Source: a marine bacterium B5-7
GTDB taxonomy: Bacteria; Pseudomonadota; Gammaproteobacteria; Arenicellales; CAJQKF01
Direction: 5' to 3'
NCBI GenBank assembly: GCA_021604525.1
Contig: BQJD01000013.1
Coordinates: 35,165-99,164, forward strand
Length of the DNA: 64,000 nt
Shown: in pieces, positions 47,594 to 57,000 of the stretch
Layout: each line of letters starts with the position of its first letter
Position numbering within the stretch: the stretch's first letter is position 1
Notes under the pieces: generated by a model
The model's input: the letters and a program-made list of their open reading frames with translations, nothing else
Databases searched by the model: none
Told to the model about the DNA's origin: nothing
Made by a program: the position numbers and the translations under genes

Positions 47594-48580
47594 TTGAAAG
47601 ATAATCCTGTCATATTCGCTGTCGCTCCCATGCTCGATTGGACCGACCGGCATGCACGTTACTTTTTTCGCCTGTTCAGCGACAACCTGTTGCTGTACAC
47701 GGAAATGGTGACCACCGGTGCGATTATTTATGGCGATCGAACGCGCTTTTTAAAGTTTCACCCCACCGAACATCCACTGGCCCTTCAACTCGGCGGTAGC
47801 GATCCGGATGCGTTGGAACAGTGTGCACAGTTGGGCGAGGCAGCAGGTTTTGACGAGATCAATCTGAATATTGGATGTCCCAGCGACCGGGTTCAGGCGG
47901 GGCGTTTTGGTGCTTGTCTCATGGCGGAACCGCAATTGGTGGCAGACTGTGTGGTGCGAATGCGGGATACCGTGAACATACCCGTGACCGTGAAGTGTCG
48001 AATCGGGATAGACGATAATGACTCCTATGCGTTTTTTAAAACATTCGTCGATACGGTTGCCAACGGCGGTTGCACCACTTTTGCGATTCACGCCCGTAAA
48101 GCCTGGCTCAAAGGTTTATCTCCGAAGCAGAATCGTGAAATTCCACCCCTTGTCCATGACACGGTGTATCGGCTCAAAGATGAGCGACCGGATCTTACGG
48201 TTATCGTCAATGGCGGCATTCGAAACATGGATCAGGTAGAGGAACATCTTGAATATGTGGATGGAGTGATGCTGGGTCGTGAAGTATTCCAGAATCCATC
48301 CATATTGCTTGATGTTGATCGACGGATATTCGATCAAGTTACGCCCGTAAGAACCCGTGAAGACATACTCGCGCTTTATCTTAAGTATGTCGATGAGGAG
48401 CTTGATTGCGGAACGCGGTTGAAGGAGCTGGTTCCGCCATTGTTTGGATTGTTTCAGGGCTGCGCTGGTGCGCGTGCCTGGAGACGATATATCAGCGAGA
48501 ATGCCTATCGCCAGGATGCAGGGATAGAAGTGCTATACGATGCGGCGAGTCGCGCATTTGATCTGCAACTAGCCGCCTGA
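47594..48580 (+). CDS. dusA: tRNA-dihydrouridine synthase A
   Basis: A 328-residue FMN enzyme that reduces U20/U20a in tRNA. VAPMLDWTDRHARYFFRLFS near 10-29, EINLNIGCPSDRVQAGRFG with catalytic Cys95 and TVKCRIGIDDNDSY near 135 identify DusA specifically. The start is TTG at 47594 since no upstream ATG exists in frame. It is followed 49 bases later by the AsmA-like gene. Confidence 0.93.
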   Translation: MKDNPVIFAVAPMLDWTDRHARYFFRLFSDNLLLYTEMVTTGAIIYGDRTRFLKFHPTEHPLALQLGGSDPDALEQCAQLGEAAGFDEINLNIGCPSDRVQAGRFGACLMAEPQLVADCVVRMRDTVNIPVTVKCRIGIDDNDSYAFFKTFVDTVANGGCTTFAIHARKAWLKGLSPKQNREIPPLVHDTVYRLKDERPDLTVIVNGGIRNMDQVEEHLEYVDGVMLGREVFQNPSILLDVDRRIFDQVTPVRTREDILALYLKYVDEELDCGTRLKELVPPLFGLFQGCAGARAWRRYISENAYRQDAGIEVLYDAASRAFDLQLAA

Positions 48581-48629
48581 TCTCCTTGCAATACAACCTG
48601 GTTAATTTCGACGCTATTCAGCACGTATC

Positions 48630-50069
48630 ATGATAAGGCGAGCCTTTTGGATTTTCACTGCCATTACCGCGGCGGTCGTAATCATCATATTCATCTTCAT
48701 GCTGGGTTCGCTGGCGTATCTCAATCGTGATGCGACCAGGACGACTCTAATCGATTCAGTAAGAAACACAACCGGACTAAATCTAGTTGTTGATGGCCCG
48801 TTAAAGTTGGATTGGTGGCCAGCCCCGGCATTGCGTGCTGACAAAATTATCTTATCGACAGATCGCACGGGTCTCGATTCCGATCAAGTCAACGCATCGG
48901 CTTACGATCTGACCGGTATTGATGTCAGCCTGCGGATATTTCCGCTTCTATTCAAACGTCTGGAATTGGAAATCAACAGGGTAGATGTCTTGCCGGTGTC
49001 TGTGACAACGGATGAGAAAGTGACAGCCTCATCGTTTGATGATGTAAGAGTTGAAGTAAAAATTGGCAACACCCCTGATTCTCATCCGATATCGCAAATG
49101 AATTTGATGGTTGGTGAAAGCGATCTCCTTATCGACTTTCACAGCGTCACGGATAATCATTCAACCGATGTTCGATTTTTATCCCATTATCTGGATGTCG
49201 ATGCGTTAATCGATTCTATGGCAGGGCCGCAAATTGAAATGCCGGTCAGGACAGCATTACCCGTCATGCTGCCCGTGAAATGGCTTCAGGAATACGGTGG
49301 TACGGCCAGTTTTCAAGTTGACAAAATGATTGCAGCTAACGTGCTATTCGAATCGATGAGTATTTCAGGATACGTAAACAAGCAAAACATTATTCTCGAT
49401 CAAATTGAATCCAGGATCGCGGATGGACAACTTGCGGGAACGTTGACCCTGTCAGAATCGGCTGATACTCAACTGGATTTTGCTTTATCGATTCAGAATG
49501 CAGCCATTGAAGATTTACTTCGGCCCCTTGAGCGAATCTCGTTGGGGTGGACAAAAAGCGTATCCGGACTCGCTGACATCGAAATAAAACTCGGCCTTAC
49601 CGTGGATAGCGGGGTAGTGCGTCCCGACACCGTCAATGGATCAATTGACGTCGTACTCAATAGCCTGCGCTTTGAAGGACTGGATGCCGGGCGACTGATC
49701 AGCACAATGCGTGATACTGACAGTACCGCTCCCGCTGCTACCACCAACATGCCAGACGGACAAATCCCGACAACCGTTGTTGACCGTGCGCGGGGGCGCC
49801 TGGAATTCGTCGATGGTATGGGTCGAAACGACGATTTGTTAGCCACAGCCAATCAATTTTCTGTGCGCGGAAGCGGGACGCTCGATCTTGCGGCTGATGC
49901 AATTGATTATCGACTGAGCCTGATATCCCCAGGCGCAGGGCAGGGTGGAGTTGAAAAACTGCTGATCCCTCTGCAGGTATCCGGACAGCTATCCTCGCCC
50001 AATATCCGTATCAATATGGATGCCCTAATGCAGTCAGCATCCAGCCCGGAAAATCAGCAGAATCAGTGA
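48630..50069 (+). CDS. AsmA family envelope protein
   Basis: A 479-residue protein with one N-terminal membrane anchor (residues 6-28, rich in Ile/Val/Phe) and a large periplasmic part. VVDGPLKLDWWPAPALRADK near 51 and the C-terminal GSGTLDLAADAIDYRLSL are AsmA hallmarks. Members of this superfamily are thought to move phospholipid to, or organise, the outer membrane. Shorter than E. coli AsmA (617). Confidence 0.85.
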   Translation: MIRRAFWIFTAITAAVVIIIFIFMLGSLAYLNRDATRTTLIDSVRNTTGLNLVVDGPLKLDWWPAPALRADKIILSTDRTGLDSDQVNASAYDLTGIDVSLRIFPLLFKRLELEINRVDVLPVSVTTDEKVTASSFDDVRVEVKIGNTPDSHPISQMNLMVGESDLLIDFHSVTDNHSTDVRFLSHYLDVDALIDSMAGPQIEMPVRTALPVMLPVKWLQEYGGTASFQVDKMIAANVLFESMSISGYVNKQNIILDQIESRIADGQLAGTLTLSESADTQLDFALSIQNAAIEDLLRPLERISLGWTKSVSGLADIEIKLGLTVDSGVVRPDTVNGSIDVVLNSLRFEGLDAGRLISTMRDTDSTAPAATTNMPDGQIPTTVVDRARGRLEFVDGMGRNDDLLATANQFSVRGSGTLDLAADAIDYRLSLISPGAGQGGVEKLLIPLQVSGQLSSPNIRINMDALMQSASSPENQQNQ

Positions 50070-50185
50070 CAACCAGCGACGGGTATCTGTCGATTAGTCG
50101 CCAAAAGCCATGAAGACCTCGCTGAGCTAATATCGACGTGCAGATCTGGTGTCGGGCTTGGTATCATTGCATGCAGGTTCACTAA

Positions 50186-50248
50186 TTGCATTGTGGTGTA
50201 GTTATCGGCGTTTTTCTGCGACGGTATGTAGCTAGCCGCAAAATGTAA
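50186..50248 (+). CDS. Possible branched-chain-rich leader peptide of ilvD
   Basis: TTG at 50186 opens 20 codons with the run Val-Val-Ile-Gly-Val-Phe-Leu near the start, ending in TAA 12 bases before the first ilvD leader hairpin. A weak AGG lies 8 bases upstream. The amino-acid content suits transcription attenuation by branched-chain amino acids, but the TTG start and weak site keep this speculative. Confidence 0.2.
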   Translation: MHCGVVIGVFLRRYVASRKM

Positions 50249-50260
50249 ATTGCTGTTTGG

Positions 50261-50318
50261 TCGGGACGCCTCCCGAATTATTTCTTTGCCAGTCGAGCGG
50301 GTTGGTCCCGCTCTTTTT
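50261..50318 (+). promoter_or_regulatory. ilvD leader attenuator: alternative hairpins and intrinsic terminator
   Basis: Hairpin 1 is TCGGGA (50261-50266) with TCCCGA (50271-50276). The terminator is a 7-bp stem GAGCGGG (50295-50301) with CCCGCTC (50307-50313), loop TTGGT, followed by five T (50314-50318). CGGGAC at 50262-50267 can instead pair with GTCCCG at 50305-50310, which breaks both hairpin 1 and the terminator. The T-run ends 1 base before an ATG at 50320 and 13 before the preferred ATG at 50332, so ilvD expression would require read-through. Confidence 0.6.
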
Positions 50319-50331
50319 CATGGGATTCATC

Positions 50332-52011
50332 ATGTCGGACAAACTCAACAAAATCAGCTCTCGCATCACCCAACCGCGCTCCCAGGGCGCCTCCCAGGCC
50401 ATGCTGTATGGAACCGGCATGACTCGTGAAGACATGAACAAAGCCCAGATCGGTATTGTTTCCAACTGGTGGGAAGGCAATACCTGCAATATGCATCTCA
50501 ATGATATTGCCGCCAAGGTAAAGGAAGGCGTCAGTGCCGCCGACCTGATTGGCATGCGTTTCAATACCATCGGTGTCAGCGACGGCATATCCATGGGTAC
50601 CGAGGGGATGTGCTATTCGTTGCAATCGCGAGATCTTATCGCCGATAGCATCGAAACCGTGACCGCTGCACAATGGTATGACGGTCTCATTACCATTCCA
50701 GGTTGCGACAAGAATATGCCGGGCTGCATGATGGCCATGGCCCGCCTCGACAGACCTTCGTTGATGGTCTATGGCGGTACCATTCAAGCCGGACGAGCCA
50801 GCGGACAGATTATCGATATCGTATCCGCCTTCCAGAGCTACGGCGAATATCTTGCCAAAACAATTGATGACAATGCCCGCCAGGAGATTGTTGAAAACGC
50901 CTGTCCCGGCGCCGGGGCCTGTGGCGGCATGTATACCGCCAATACCATGGCAAGCGCCATCGAAGCCATGGGTATGTCGTTACCCTATAGTTCCTCGACT
51001 CCGGCACTTGACCCCGGCAAGATGGATGAATGTCTGCGCGCCGGGCATGCGATCCGTCACCTCATGGAGCAGAACATAACACCGAGTCAGATCATGACCC
51101 GGGAGGCCTTCGAAAATGCCATGGTTGTTGTTACTGTACTCGGCGGCTCGACCAATGCAGTACTTCACCTGATTGCAATTGCCCGTGCCGCCGGTGTTGA
51201 ATTAAACATCGACGACTTCGAGAAAGTCAGTGATCGAATTCCGTTCCTTGCGGACTTAAAGCCAAGCGGGCGCTACGTCATGGAAGATGTCCACCGCATT
51301 GGCGGTGTACCGGCGGTGATGAAGTACTTGCTTAATGGAGGCCTTATCAATGGAGATCTACTGACCGTAACCGGCAAAACCATCTCTGAAAACCTGGCTG
51401 ACATCGATCCTGTCGGAGCGGATCAGGATGTCGTGCACATGCTGGATAACCCCATAAAGAAAACCGGGCATATTCGTATTCTCAAAGGTAGTCTCGCCCC
51501 GGGTGGTGCGGTCGCCAAGATAACGGGTAAGGAAGGCCTCTATTTTCAGGGTCCGGCACGAGTATTCGATGGCGAAGAGGATATGCTCAAGGCGCTCGAA
51601 GAAGGAAAAATTCTAAAAGGCGATGTCATCGTCATTCGCTATGAGGGACCCAAGGGCGGACCGGGAATGCCGGAAATGCTCACACCCACATCGGCAATCA
51701 TGGGCGCCGGCATGGGTGGCGATGTGGCACTGATTACAGACGGCCGGTTTTCCGGCGGTTCGCATGGTTTCATCATGGGGCATGTCGTTCCTGAAGCCCA
51801 GGAGGGTGGACCCATCGGTCTGATTGTTGACGGCGATATCATCACTATCGATGCCGAGGCGAACACGCTTGATGTCGATGTCGATGATGCTGAGATGAAA
51901 CGACGTCGCGACAACTGGCGCATGCCGCCTTATAAAGCGACCCGTGGTACCTTGTTCAAGTACATCAAGAACGTCAGCGACGCCAGTCACGGCTGCGTCA
52001 CCGACGAGTAG
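50332..52011 (+). CDS. ilvD: Dihydroxy-acid dehydratase
   Basis: A 559-residue Fe-S dehydratase of isoleucine, valine and pantothenate synthesis. Cluster ligands are Cys52 in NTCNMHLND, Cys125 in [12 protein letters not shown] and Cys197 in [14 protein letters not shown], the set of [2Fe-2S]-type enzymes. The C-terminal [20 protein letters not shown] is conserved. ATG at 50332 gives the usual N terminus; an in-frame ATG at 50320 is possible. No other ilv gene is nearby. The start is immediately preceded by an attenuator-like terminator. Confidence 0.95.
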   Translation: MSDKLNKISSRITQPRSQGASQAMLYGTGMTREDMNKAQIGIVSNWWEGNTCNMHLNDIAAKVKEGVSAADLIGMRFNTIGVSDGISMGTEGMCYSLQSRDLIADSIETVTAAQWYDGLITIPGCDKNMPGCMMAMARLDRPSLMVYGGTIQAGRASGQIIDIVSAFQSYGEYLAKTIDDNARQEIVENACPGAGACGGMYTANTMASAIEAMGMSLPYSSSTPALDPGKMDECLRAGHAIRHLMEQNITPSQIMTREAFENAMVVVTVLGGSTNAVLHLIAIARAAGVELNIDDFEKVSDRIPFLADLKPSGRYVMEDVHRIGGVPAVMKYLLNGGLINGDLLTVTGKTISENLADIDPVGADQDVVHMLDNPIKKTGHIRILKGSLAPGGAVAKITGKEGLYFQGPARVFDGEEDMLKALEEGKILKGDVIVIRYEGPKGGPGMPEMLTPTSAIMGAGMGGDVALITDGRFSGGSHGFIMGHVVPEAQEGGPIGLIVDGDIITIDAEANTLDVDVDDAEMKRRRDNWRMPPYKATRGTLFKYIKNVSDASHGCVTDE

Positions 52012-52050
52012 TACCGGTCAGCATCAAGTAGCACAAAGGGATTCAAGACT

Positions 52051-52857
52051 ATGGCGTGGTGGGGAAAGCTTGCCGGCGGTGCATTCGGTTTCATGTTTGG
52101 TGGTCCACTTGGTGCCCTGCTAGGCGCAGTATTCGGTCATCAGTTCGATAAGGGCGTCAAAATGATCGGCGGCCGGGAGGATATGACCGAGCGCACTCAG
52201 GCCGCCTTCTTCACCGCGACCTTTGCCGTTATGGGTCATATCGCCAAAGCTGACGGGCGGGTGAGTGAAGCGGAGATCAGTCAGGCGCGTTCCATTATGG
52301 GGCAAATGCGCTTGAGCGAGGCCCAGCGTGAAATCGCCATCAAATTGTTCAATGCCGGCAAGGCGGATGACTTCGATCTCGAGGCAACCCTGGATCAGTT
52401 CAAGGCGGAATGTCATCGGCGAACCAATCTGATTCGATTCTTCCTTGAAATTCAGATCATGACCGCCATGGCGGACGGAATCCTGCATGATGAAGAACGA
52501 AATACCCTGCTTAACATTGCAACACGTCTGGGTATCCCGCGAGGTTATTTCGAGCAACTGCTGCATCTCGCGCAAGGCTTCGATCCCTCTGCCGGACACG
52601 CTGGCGCCGGTGCGCGGTCACCCAAGGCCTTGCTTAACGATGCCTACGAACTACTCGATATTACCCCCACCGCCAACGATGCCGAAATCAAACGTGCTTA
52701 TCGACGCCTGATGAATCAACATCACCCGGACAAACTGGTGTCGCGTGGAATGCCTGAAGAAATGATTGAAATCGCCAATCGAAAATCACAGGAAATTCGC
52801 AAGGCGTATGACATTATTCGCGACCACAGAAAGTCGCGTTCAAGTGCGACCGGATAA
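52051..52857 (+). CDS. djlA: DjlA-like co-chaperone with TerB and DnaJ domains
   Basis: A 268-residue protein. The N-terminal segment is hydrophobic and Gly-rich (GGAFGFMFGGPLGALLGAVFG, residues 10-30) and acts as a membrane dimer anchor in DjlA. A TerB-like acidic helical domain covers about 45-165. The C-terminal J domain (about 195-260) has the essential His-Pro-Asp in MNQHHPDKL. It should stimulate DnaK at the inner membrane. It follows ilvD by about 40 bases. Confidence 0.9.
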   Translation: MAWWGKLAGGAFGFMFGGPLGALLGAVFGHQFDKGVKMIGGREDMTERTQAAFFTATFAVMGHIAKADGRVSEAEISQARSIMGQMRLSEAQREIAIKLFNAGKADDFDLEATLDQFKAECHRRTNLIRFFLEIQIMTAMADGILHDEERNTLLNIATRLGIPRGYFEQLLHLAQGFDPSAGHAGAGARSPKALLNDAYELLDITPTANDAEIKRAYRRLMNQHHPDKLVSRGMPEEMIEIANRKSQEIRKAYDIIRDHRKSRSSATG

Positions 52858-52950
52858 CACCGCAACGCATCAGGCATTTGACAAGGGTCTTGAAAATTAC
52901 CTGTTATTGCTCCAGATCCCGGATATCAATTTTTCTTTTTCGGGTGAATT

Positions 52951-53388
52951 ATGAGCGACAACTATCATGTCGTATGTCCCGCGTGTGCCGCAGTCAATCG
53001 ATTGCCAAACGACTCCGACACGGCGTCTGCGAAGTGCGGCAAATGTCATAAAATCTTATTTAACGGGACGCCCGTTGCTCTCGATGATGCTCGGTTTAAC
53101 AAATTCATCGAGCGTAATGACTTGCCGGTTGTTGTCGATTTCTGGGCAAAGTGGTGTGGTCCATGCAAAATGATGTCGCCGGTATTTGCTGAAACAGCCC
53201 AGGAAATGGAACCTGCGTTGCGCTTTGCCAAGGTTGATACGGAACAGGCACAAAGGGTCGCAACGCGTTACAACATTCGTAGCATTCCAACAATTATTCT
53301 GTTCTCAAAAGGTCGCGAGATTGCACGCCAGGCAGGTGCAATGGGTCGCGACCAGCTCAAGGCATGGATTCGGCAGAATAGTGGTTAG
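52951..53388 (+). CDS. trxC: Thioredoxin 2
   Basis: A 145-residue thioredoxin with the N-terminal zinc ribbon of TrxC: CPACAAVNRLP near residue 9 and CGKCHKILF near 29. The redox site WCGPCKMMSP is near 68, and cis-Pro is in SIPTIILFSKG. It reduces disulphides under oxidative stress. Its stop overlaps the convergent dimethylformamidase-like gene by 4 bases. Confidence 0.94.
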   Translation: MSDNYHVVCPACAAVNRLPNDSDTASAKCGKCHKILFNGTPVALDDARFNKFIERNDLPVVVDFWAKWCGPCKMMSPVFAETAQEMEPALRFAKVDTEQAQRVATRYNIRSIPTIILFSKGREIARQAGAMGRDQLKAWIRQNSG

Positions 53389-55643
53389 GGGAGTATTTCC
53401 GTTTTGCTGGATGACGGGGTAATGTTAAACGGTGTGTTGTTCAAAAAGCGATTCAGAACGTTGTAGGTCAGTTGTGCAATAGCGTTGTCGTAATTATTCC
53501 AGGCCATACTCCCGGCCCAGGCGATTGAACCGACGGAGAATACCGCACCGCCGGCCGAAGTCTCGAAAAACACGATGTCCGCGCTGATGTTCTCCGCCTC
53601 GGAACCTCCCAGTCCGGGAACCGGGTCGAGCATGTCTTCCGGCGTAACCAGATAAAGATCACTGTGTCCAGACGATGAGGCCACGATCAATGCATGATGC
53701 GGTGTACCGAGTTCCACATTGGCAGCATCGAGCTCAATTCCAGCGGCTCCACCACCGGATAAACCGTAATCTCCGATAATGTCTGTCTCGATTCCCTCAA
53801 ACATGAATGAAAGACGCGGATCATTGCTCGCTTCAGAACGAATGTAGGGAGAAGATCTGTCAAAGCCCTGCGCCACCATGCCAACACCGACAAGCGTATT
53901 CGGCGGCCGACCATTTCGTCTCCACAGTCCCGTGTATTCACCGGTAAAGCTGGCATAGTACTCGCCGGGCCCTGGGGCGGCAGCGCGGATACCGTCTTCG
54001 GATTTGCGACATTCGATTACGCCAGGCAGCTCAGGGTGCGGGGAGACACGCCAGTAAAATCCATTGCCGCCAAGGTACATCATCCGGCCGCCTCGTTCGA
54101 TGAAGTCGTCGAGGGCATCGCGCATTGAAGCCGAGTAGTATTCCGGATGACTACCCGTGACCAGAACCCGATAATCATTCAGGCAATCCACGCCTTCGTT
54201 ATGCAGATCCTCGTCGGTGACTACATCAAACGATGTATCGATGGCATCGAACCAGCCGGTTATATGAGTGTCCGCATTGAATTGCCAGACGTTGGAACCT
54301 GCACCGCCGAGTTTGCCAATAAACCCGGGTTGAAAGTCCATCATCGGTCGTAAACGCGAAGCGTAGTACACCGGACTGCCATCATTGTGCAGATCGTAGA
54401 AGCACAAACCCAATTCCGGATGGGTCTGCATGAAAATGTCTTGATCAGTCAGTTCAATCAGGCGTCCGCAAACGAGTTCAGTTTCAGGTACATCCAGGCC
54501 AATACGATTATTTCCATAGGCCATGTAACTCGCGGTGGGTAACAGGAAGACGACATCGCTGTCACGCCTGGCTCGTGGTGCCCTTACACAGAACGGCATG
54601 TGGAAGGTGTCACGCCCACGCTCAAGACGTACTGCGTAAACACCGCTGGCGAGATTGGCAGGTATATCGACACGGAAACTTTCCTGCCAGTTGGCATCGT
54701 ACAGATCATCATCGTGAAAGTGGATGGCACCGTAGTGCGTGGCGTCGTGAGTCCACACGTGGCAACTGCCGTCCCAGTCCGGTCCAGCAACCGCGCGGGT
54801 TGGTAAGTTGACAAGTCGTCCGTGAAGCCCGTTACCCGACACATCGACTATTCGTTGTGAGGGGATTTCGATGGAAAAATCCCAGGCCGCCACGAGATGA
54901 TCGCCGACTGTTGGCCGGTCAGGAATGGAATCTACGAGTATCCTCGAGAGTACATAAGGGTTGTAGATTCGACCATTGTAGTGATATCGATCATTCGAAT
55001 CGTTCGGCGGACTGGCGGCCATGAGAAGCGGCGCCCGGATATCGAATGGGCTTGTACCCACAGGCGTGATGGCAACGCCATAGCCACGATCGCTGATCGC
55101 CGGATGTAACTTAACAGGCTCCTGTATGACATGAAGCTGACCACGTATTGCATCATGGCTGACTGCAACGCGATACCAACATTGTGACAGCAGCGTGCAT
55201 CCAGTGGATACGGTGACTATCGTTCCATCGAGCCGACATTCGGCGGTCAGTGCACCGGATTTATCGATGAATAGCTCAATGCCTGTCGAGGCATCTTCAT
55301 TCATCCGCGAAAAAAGTGTTTGTCGACCACGTTGCGGCGTGGTCGGCCAGATGGTGGCAACAATGCTCACTGCATTGTCGACTGCAAGAACTTCTGCATG
55401 GTCAACAATGGCAAATGAACCCGTTTCGATGGTTTGCTGCTGTGCCATGAATGGACCACCGAGATCCAGCGGAATGTGTTCCTGGCGATAACCTGGCCCA
55501 TCGGGGTTGGTATCTCCCTGAATGGTGCGTACCAGATTAGCTTGATATGGATCGCCGGCAGTACCGCTTACCCGGCAACTGATCGTATCGCCGGGATGCA
55601 CGCTCCACCGGTCGAGATAGCCAAGAAGATCGCCGGCGCTCAC
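53385..55643 (-). CDS. N,N-dimethylformamidase-like large (beta) subunit
   Basis: A 752-residue protein close in length to the DMFase beta subunit (about 760). The N-terminal beta region includes WSVHPGDTISCRVSG near 13. A concanavalin/LamG-like module spans about 90-290. The catalytic-type C-terminal half has LLPTASYMAYGNNR near 367, MDFQPGFIGKLGG near 430, LVTGSHPEYYSASMRDALDD near 492 and MYLGGNGFYWRVSPHPELPG near 520. DMFases use a mononuclear iron held by Tyr and Glu to hydrolyse formamides. The true substrate here may be a larger amide. A small-subunit gene precedes it by 25 bases. Confidence 0.8.
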   Translation of the reverse strand: MSAGDLLGYLDRWSVHPGDTISCRVSGTAGDPYQANLVRTIQGDTNPDGPGYRQEHIPLDLGGPFMAQQQTIETGSFAIVDHAEVLAVDNAVSIVATIWPTTPQRGRQTLFSRMNEDASTGIELFIDKSGALTAECRLDGTIVTVSTGCTLLSQCWYRVAVSHDAIRGQLHVIQEPVKLHPAISDRGYGVAITPVGTSPFDIRAPLLMAASPPNDSNDRYHYNGRIYNPYVLSRILVDSIPDRPTVGDHLVAAWDFSIEIPSQRIVDVSGNGLHGRLVNLPTRAVAGPDWDGSCHVWTHDATHYGAIHFHDDDLYDANWQESFRVDIPANLASGVYAVRLERGRDTFHMPFCVRAPRARRDSDVVFLLPTASYMAYGNNRIGLDVPETELVCGRLIELTDQDIFMQTHPELGLCFYDLHNDGSPVYYASRLRPMMDFQPGFIGKLGGAGSNVWQFNADTHITGWFDAIDTSFDVVTDEDLHNEGVDCLNDYRVLVTGSHPEYYSASMRDALDDFIERGGRMMYLGGNGFYWRVSPHPELPGVIECRKSEDGIRAAAPGPGEYYASFTGEYTGLWRRNGRPPNTLVGVGMVAQGFDRSSPYIRSEASNDPRLSFMFEGIETDIIGDYGLSGGGAAGIELDAANVELGTPHHALIVASSSGHSDLYLVTPEDMLDPVPGLGGSEAENISADIVFFETSAGGAVFSVGSIAWAGSMAWNNYDNAIAQLTYNVLNRFLNNTPFNITPSSSKTEILP

Positions 55644-55668
55644 GGCCAGATGCTGCGATAAAATGTTG

Positions 55669-55977
55669 TCAAAGTGACAATTCCTCGCCAGTTAGTGCTT
55701 GCCATCGCAGGCGAAACACAGTGCGTTCGGCTTCCAGGCGATCATCGAATACAAGGTCGTCAAGTCGTTCAACTGGAACCCCACGGTTTGGCGGCAACAG
55801 TCCAAGGGTCCATTGTTTGTAGGGCACGTCGGTGATCAGTACATACTTGCCGGCACGGGTGTCGGTGCGCATGCGATTCAACACACGCTGGAGGCCGGGG
55901 CTGGCGGGGCCCATCGGATTTCGCATGAACTCATCTGCAAAGGGCCGATCCGCCCTGGTAATCTGGTAATGCGACAT
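55669..55977 (-). CDS. Dimethylformamidase-like small (alpha) subunit
   Basis: A 102-residue basic protein directly upstream of the large-subunit gene, 25 bases apart. NPMGPASPGLQRVLNRMRT near 21 and a C-terminal EAERTVFRLRWQAL resemble the pattern of the DMFase small subunit, though it is shorter (family about 130). No signal peptide is present. It starts 4 bases after the stop of the RpiR regulator gene, so regulator, small and large subunits form one transcript. Assignment rests on pattern memory and position. Confidence 0.6.
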   Translation of the reverse strand: MSHYQITRADRPFADEFMRNPMGPASPGLQRVLNRMRTDTRAGKYVLITDVPYKQWTLGLLPPNRGVPVERLDDLVFDDRLEAERTVFRLRWQALTGEELSL

Positions 55978-55981
55978 GCTG

Positions 55982-56860
55982 TCAAAACACGTTCAGTTTG
56001 CGGGTGATCTTGTGCCATCGCTGCATGCGTTGTTCGGCCACTTCAGGATTGGTTCGCGCGACTGCATCCACCATAAGATTGGCGAGCGAGGTGAGTGCAA
56101 CAGTGGACTCGATGGCCATGCCGTGTCTTGATGGACCATGGAATATCAAGTCGGTGTTCGCCTGTGCCCAATGACACAGTTCATCAGTGAGAACCACCAG
56201 TTGCCGCCCGGCTTCACGGCACATTTGCGCCAGCAAAGGCGCTTCCATGGCATAAGGAATCACGTCTACTATGATGACGCAATCTTTTTGCTTGCTCTTT
56301 TTCATGTCACCCACCCATTCGCCGAGCATACCGTCATGGGCCGAGAAGAACCGTACGTCGTCGCGTACCAGAGCCAGGCGACGGGATAGATCCTCGGCCA
56401 CACCGCGCACCGACTGAAAGCCGGTGACAAAAACCTGTTCGGATTGGGTGATGGCTCGTATCGCGCGCATCCAGCGTGGGTCGGTTGTCTGCGAGAACAC
56501 GGCCACCAGCGCACGCAATTCGTTGTCGAGTACCTGCTTGAGCGTGGGATCGAGTCGGTTAATACCATGATCATCAACAATATCCAGGTTTGCCTCGGCT
56601 TGTTGTGAGCGGAGTTCGCGTTTTAGACCAACCATTCCACGGTAGCCGAGCCGGCGCAACAAGCGACTGACCGTCACTTCGCTGGCGCCCGCCTTGCGTG
56701 CAATGGATGCCCCATTTTGAAACACCAGGTCGTTTACATTCAGCAGCATATACTGCGCAACCCGGGCTTCCTGCCTGGGCAATTCGTCAAGAAGCGACTG
56801 GATCCGCTCGGATACGCCGAAGTTTTCAACCTGTGGGTGGGATGAGAAGACACTTTTCAT
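55982..56860 (-). CDS. MurR/RpiR family transcriptional regulator
   Basis: A 292-residue regulator. The N-terminal HTH covers about 15-90, with KAGASEVTVSRLLRRLGYRG as the recognition region. A SIS domain (about 125-265) binds a phosphosugar or other ligand (VFVTGFQSVRGVAEDLSRRL, then IIVDVIPYAMEAPLLAQM). It is first in a minus-strand operon with the DMFase-like pair, facing the polyamine-type transporter operon across 140 bases. It likely controls both sides through the TTTCAT/ATGAAA repeats next to its own start. Confidence 0.9.
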   Translation of the reverse strand: MKSVFSSHPQVENFGVSERIQSLLDELPRQEARVAQYMLLNVNDLVFQNGASIARKAGASEVTVSRLLRRLGYRGMVGLKRELRSQQAEANLDIVDDHGINRLDPTLKQVLDNELRALVAVFSQTTDPRWMRAIRAITQSEQVFVTGFQSVRGVAEDLSRRLALVRDDVRFFSAHDGMLGEWVGDMKKSKQKDCVIIVDVIPYAMEAPLLAQMCREAGRQLVVLTDELCHWAQANTDLIFHGPSRHGMAIESTVALTSLANLMVDAVARTNPEVAEQRMQRWHKITRKLNVF

Positions 56861-56876
56861 GAAATATTTCTTTCAT
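56855..56876. promoter_or_regulatory. Candidate RpiR operator at the divergent promoter
   Basis: TTTCATGAAA (56855-56864) and GAAATATTTC (56861-56870) are overlapping perfect 10-base palindromes. ATGAAA (56859-56864) with TTTCAT (56871-56876) forms an 18-base dyad. A further TTTCAT lies at 56898-56903, inside the promoter spacer of the transporter operon. The site overlaps the regulator's own start codon. Confidence 0.5.
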
Positions 56877-56879
56877 AAA

Positions 56880-56908
56880 TTGACACCGATATAATCCTTT
56901 CATATTAT
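56880..56908 (+). promoter_or_regulatory. Sigma-70 promoter of the polyamine-type transport operon
   Basis: TTGACA at 56880-56885, a spacer of exactly 17 bases, then TATTAT at 56903-56908: a perfect -35 and a 5/6 match -10. Expected transcription start is near 56915, giving an 85-base leader to the binding-protein ATG. It is the best promoter visible in the window. Confidence 0.7.
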
Positions 56909-57000
56909 GAGTCTACAGGCAACCTGGCACCCGCAATTTGAAACCCTTCGTAGCCGGGAAACAGGCCTGAGCAGGTAAATAACTTATGAGGAGAGGCGCA

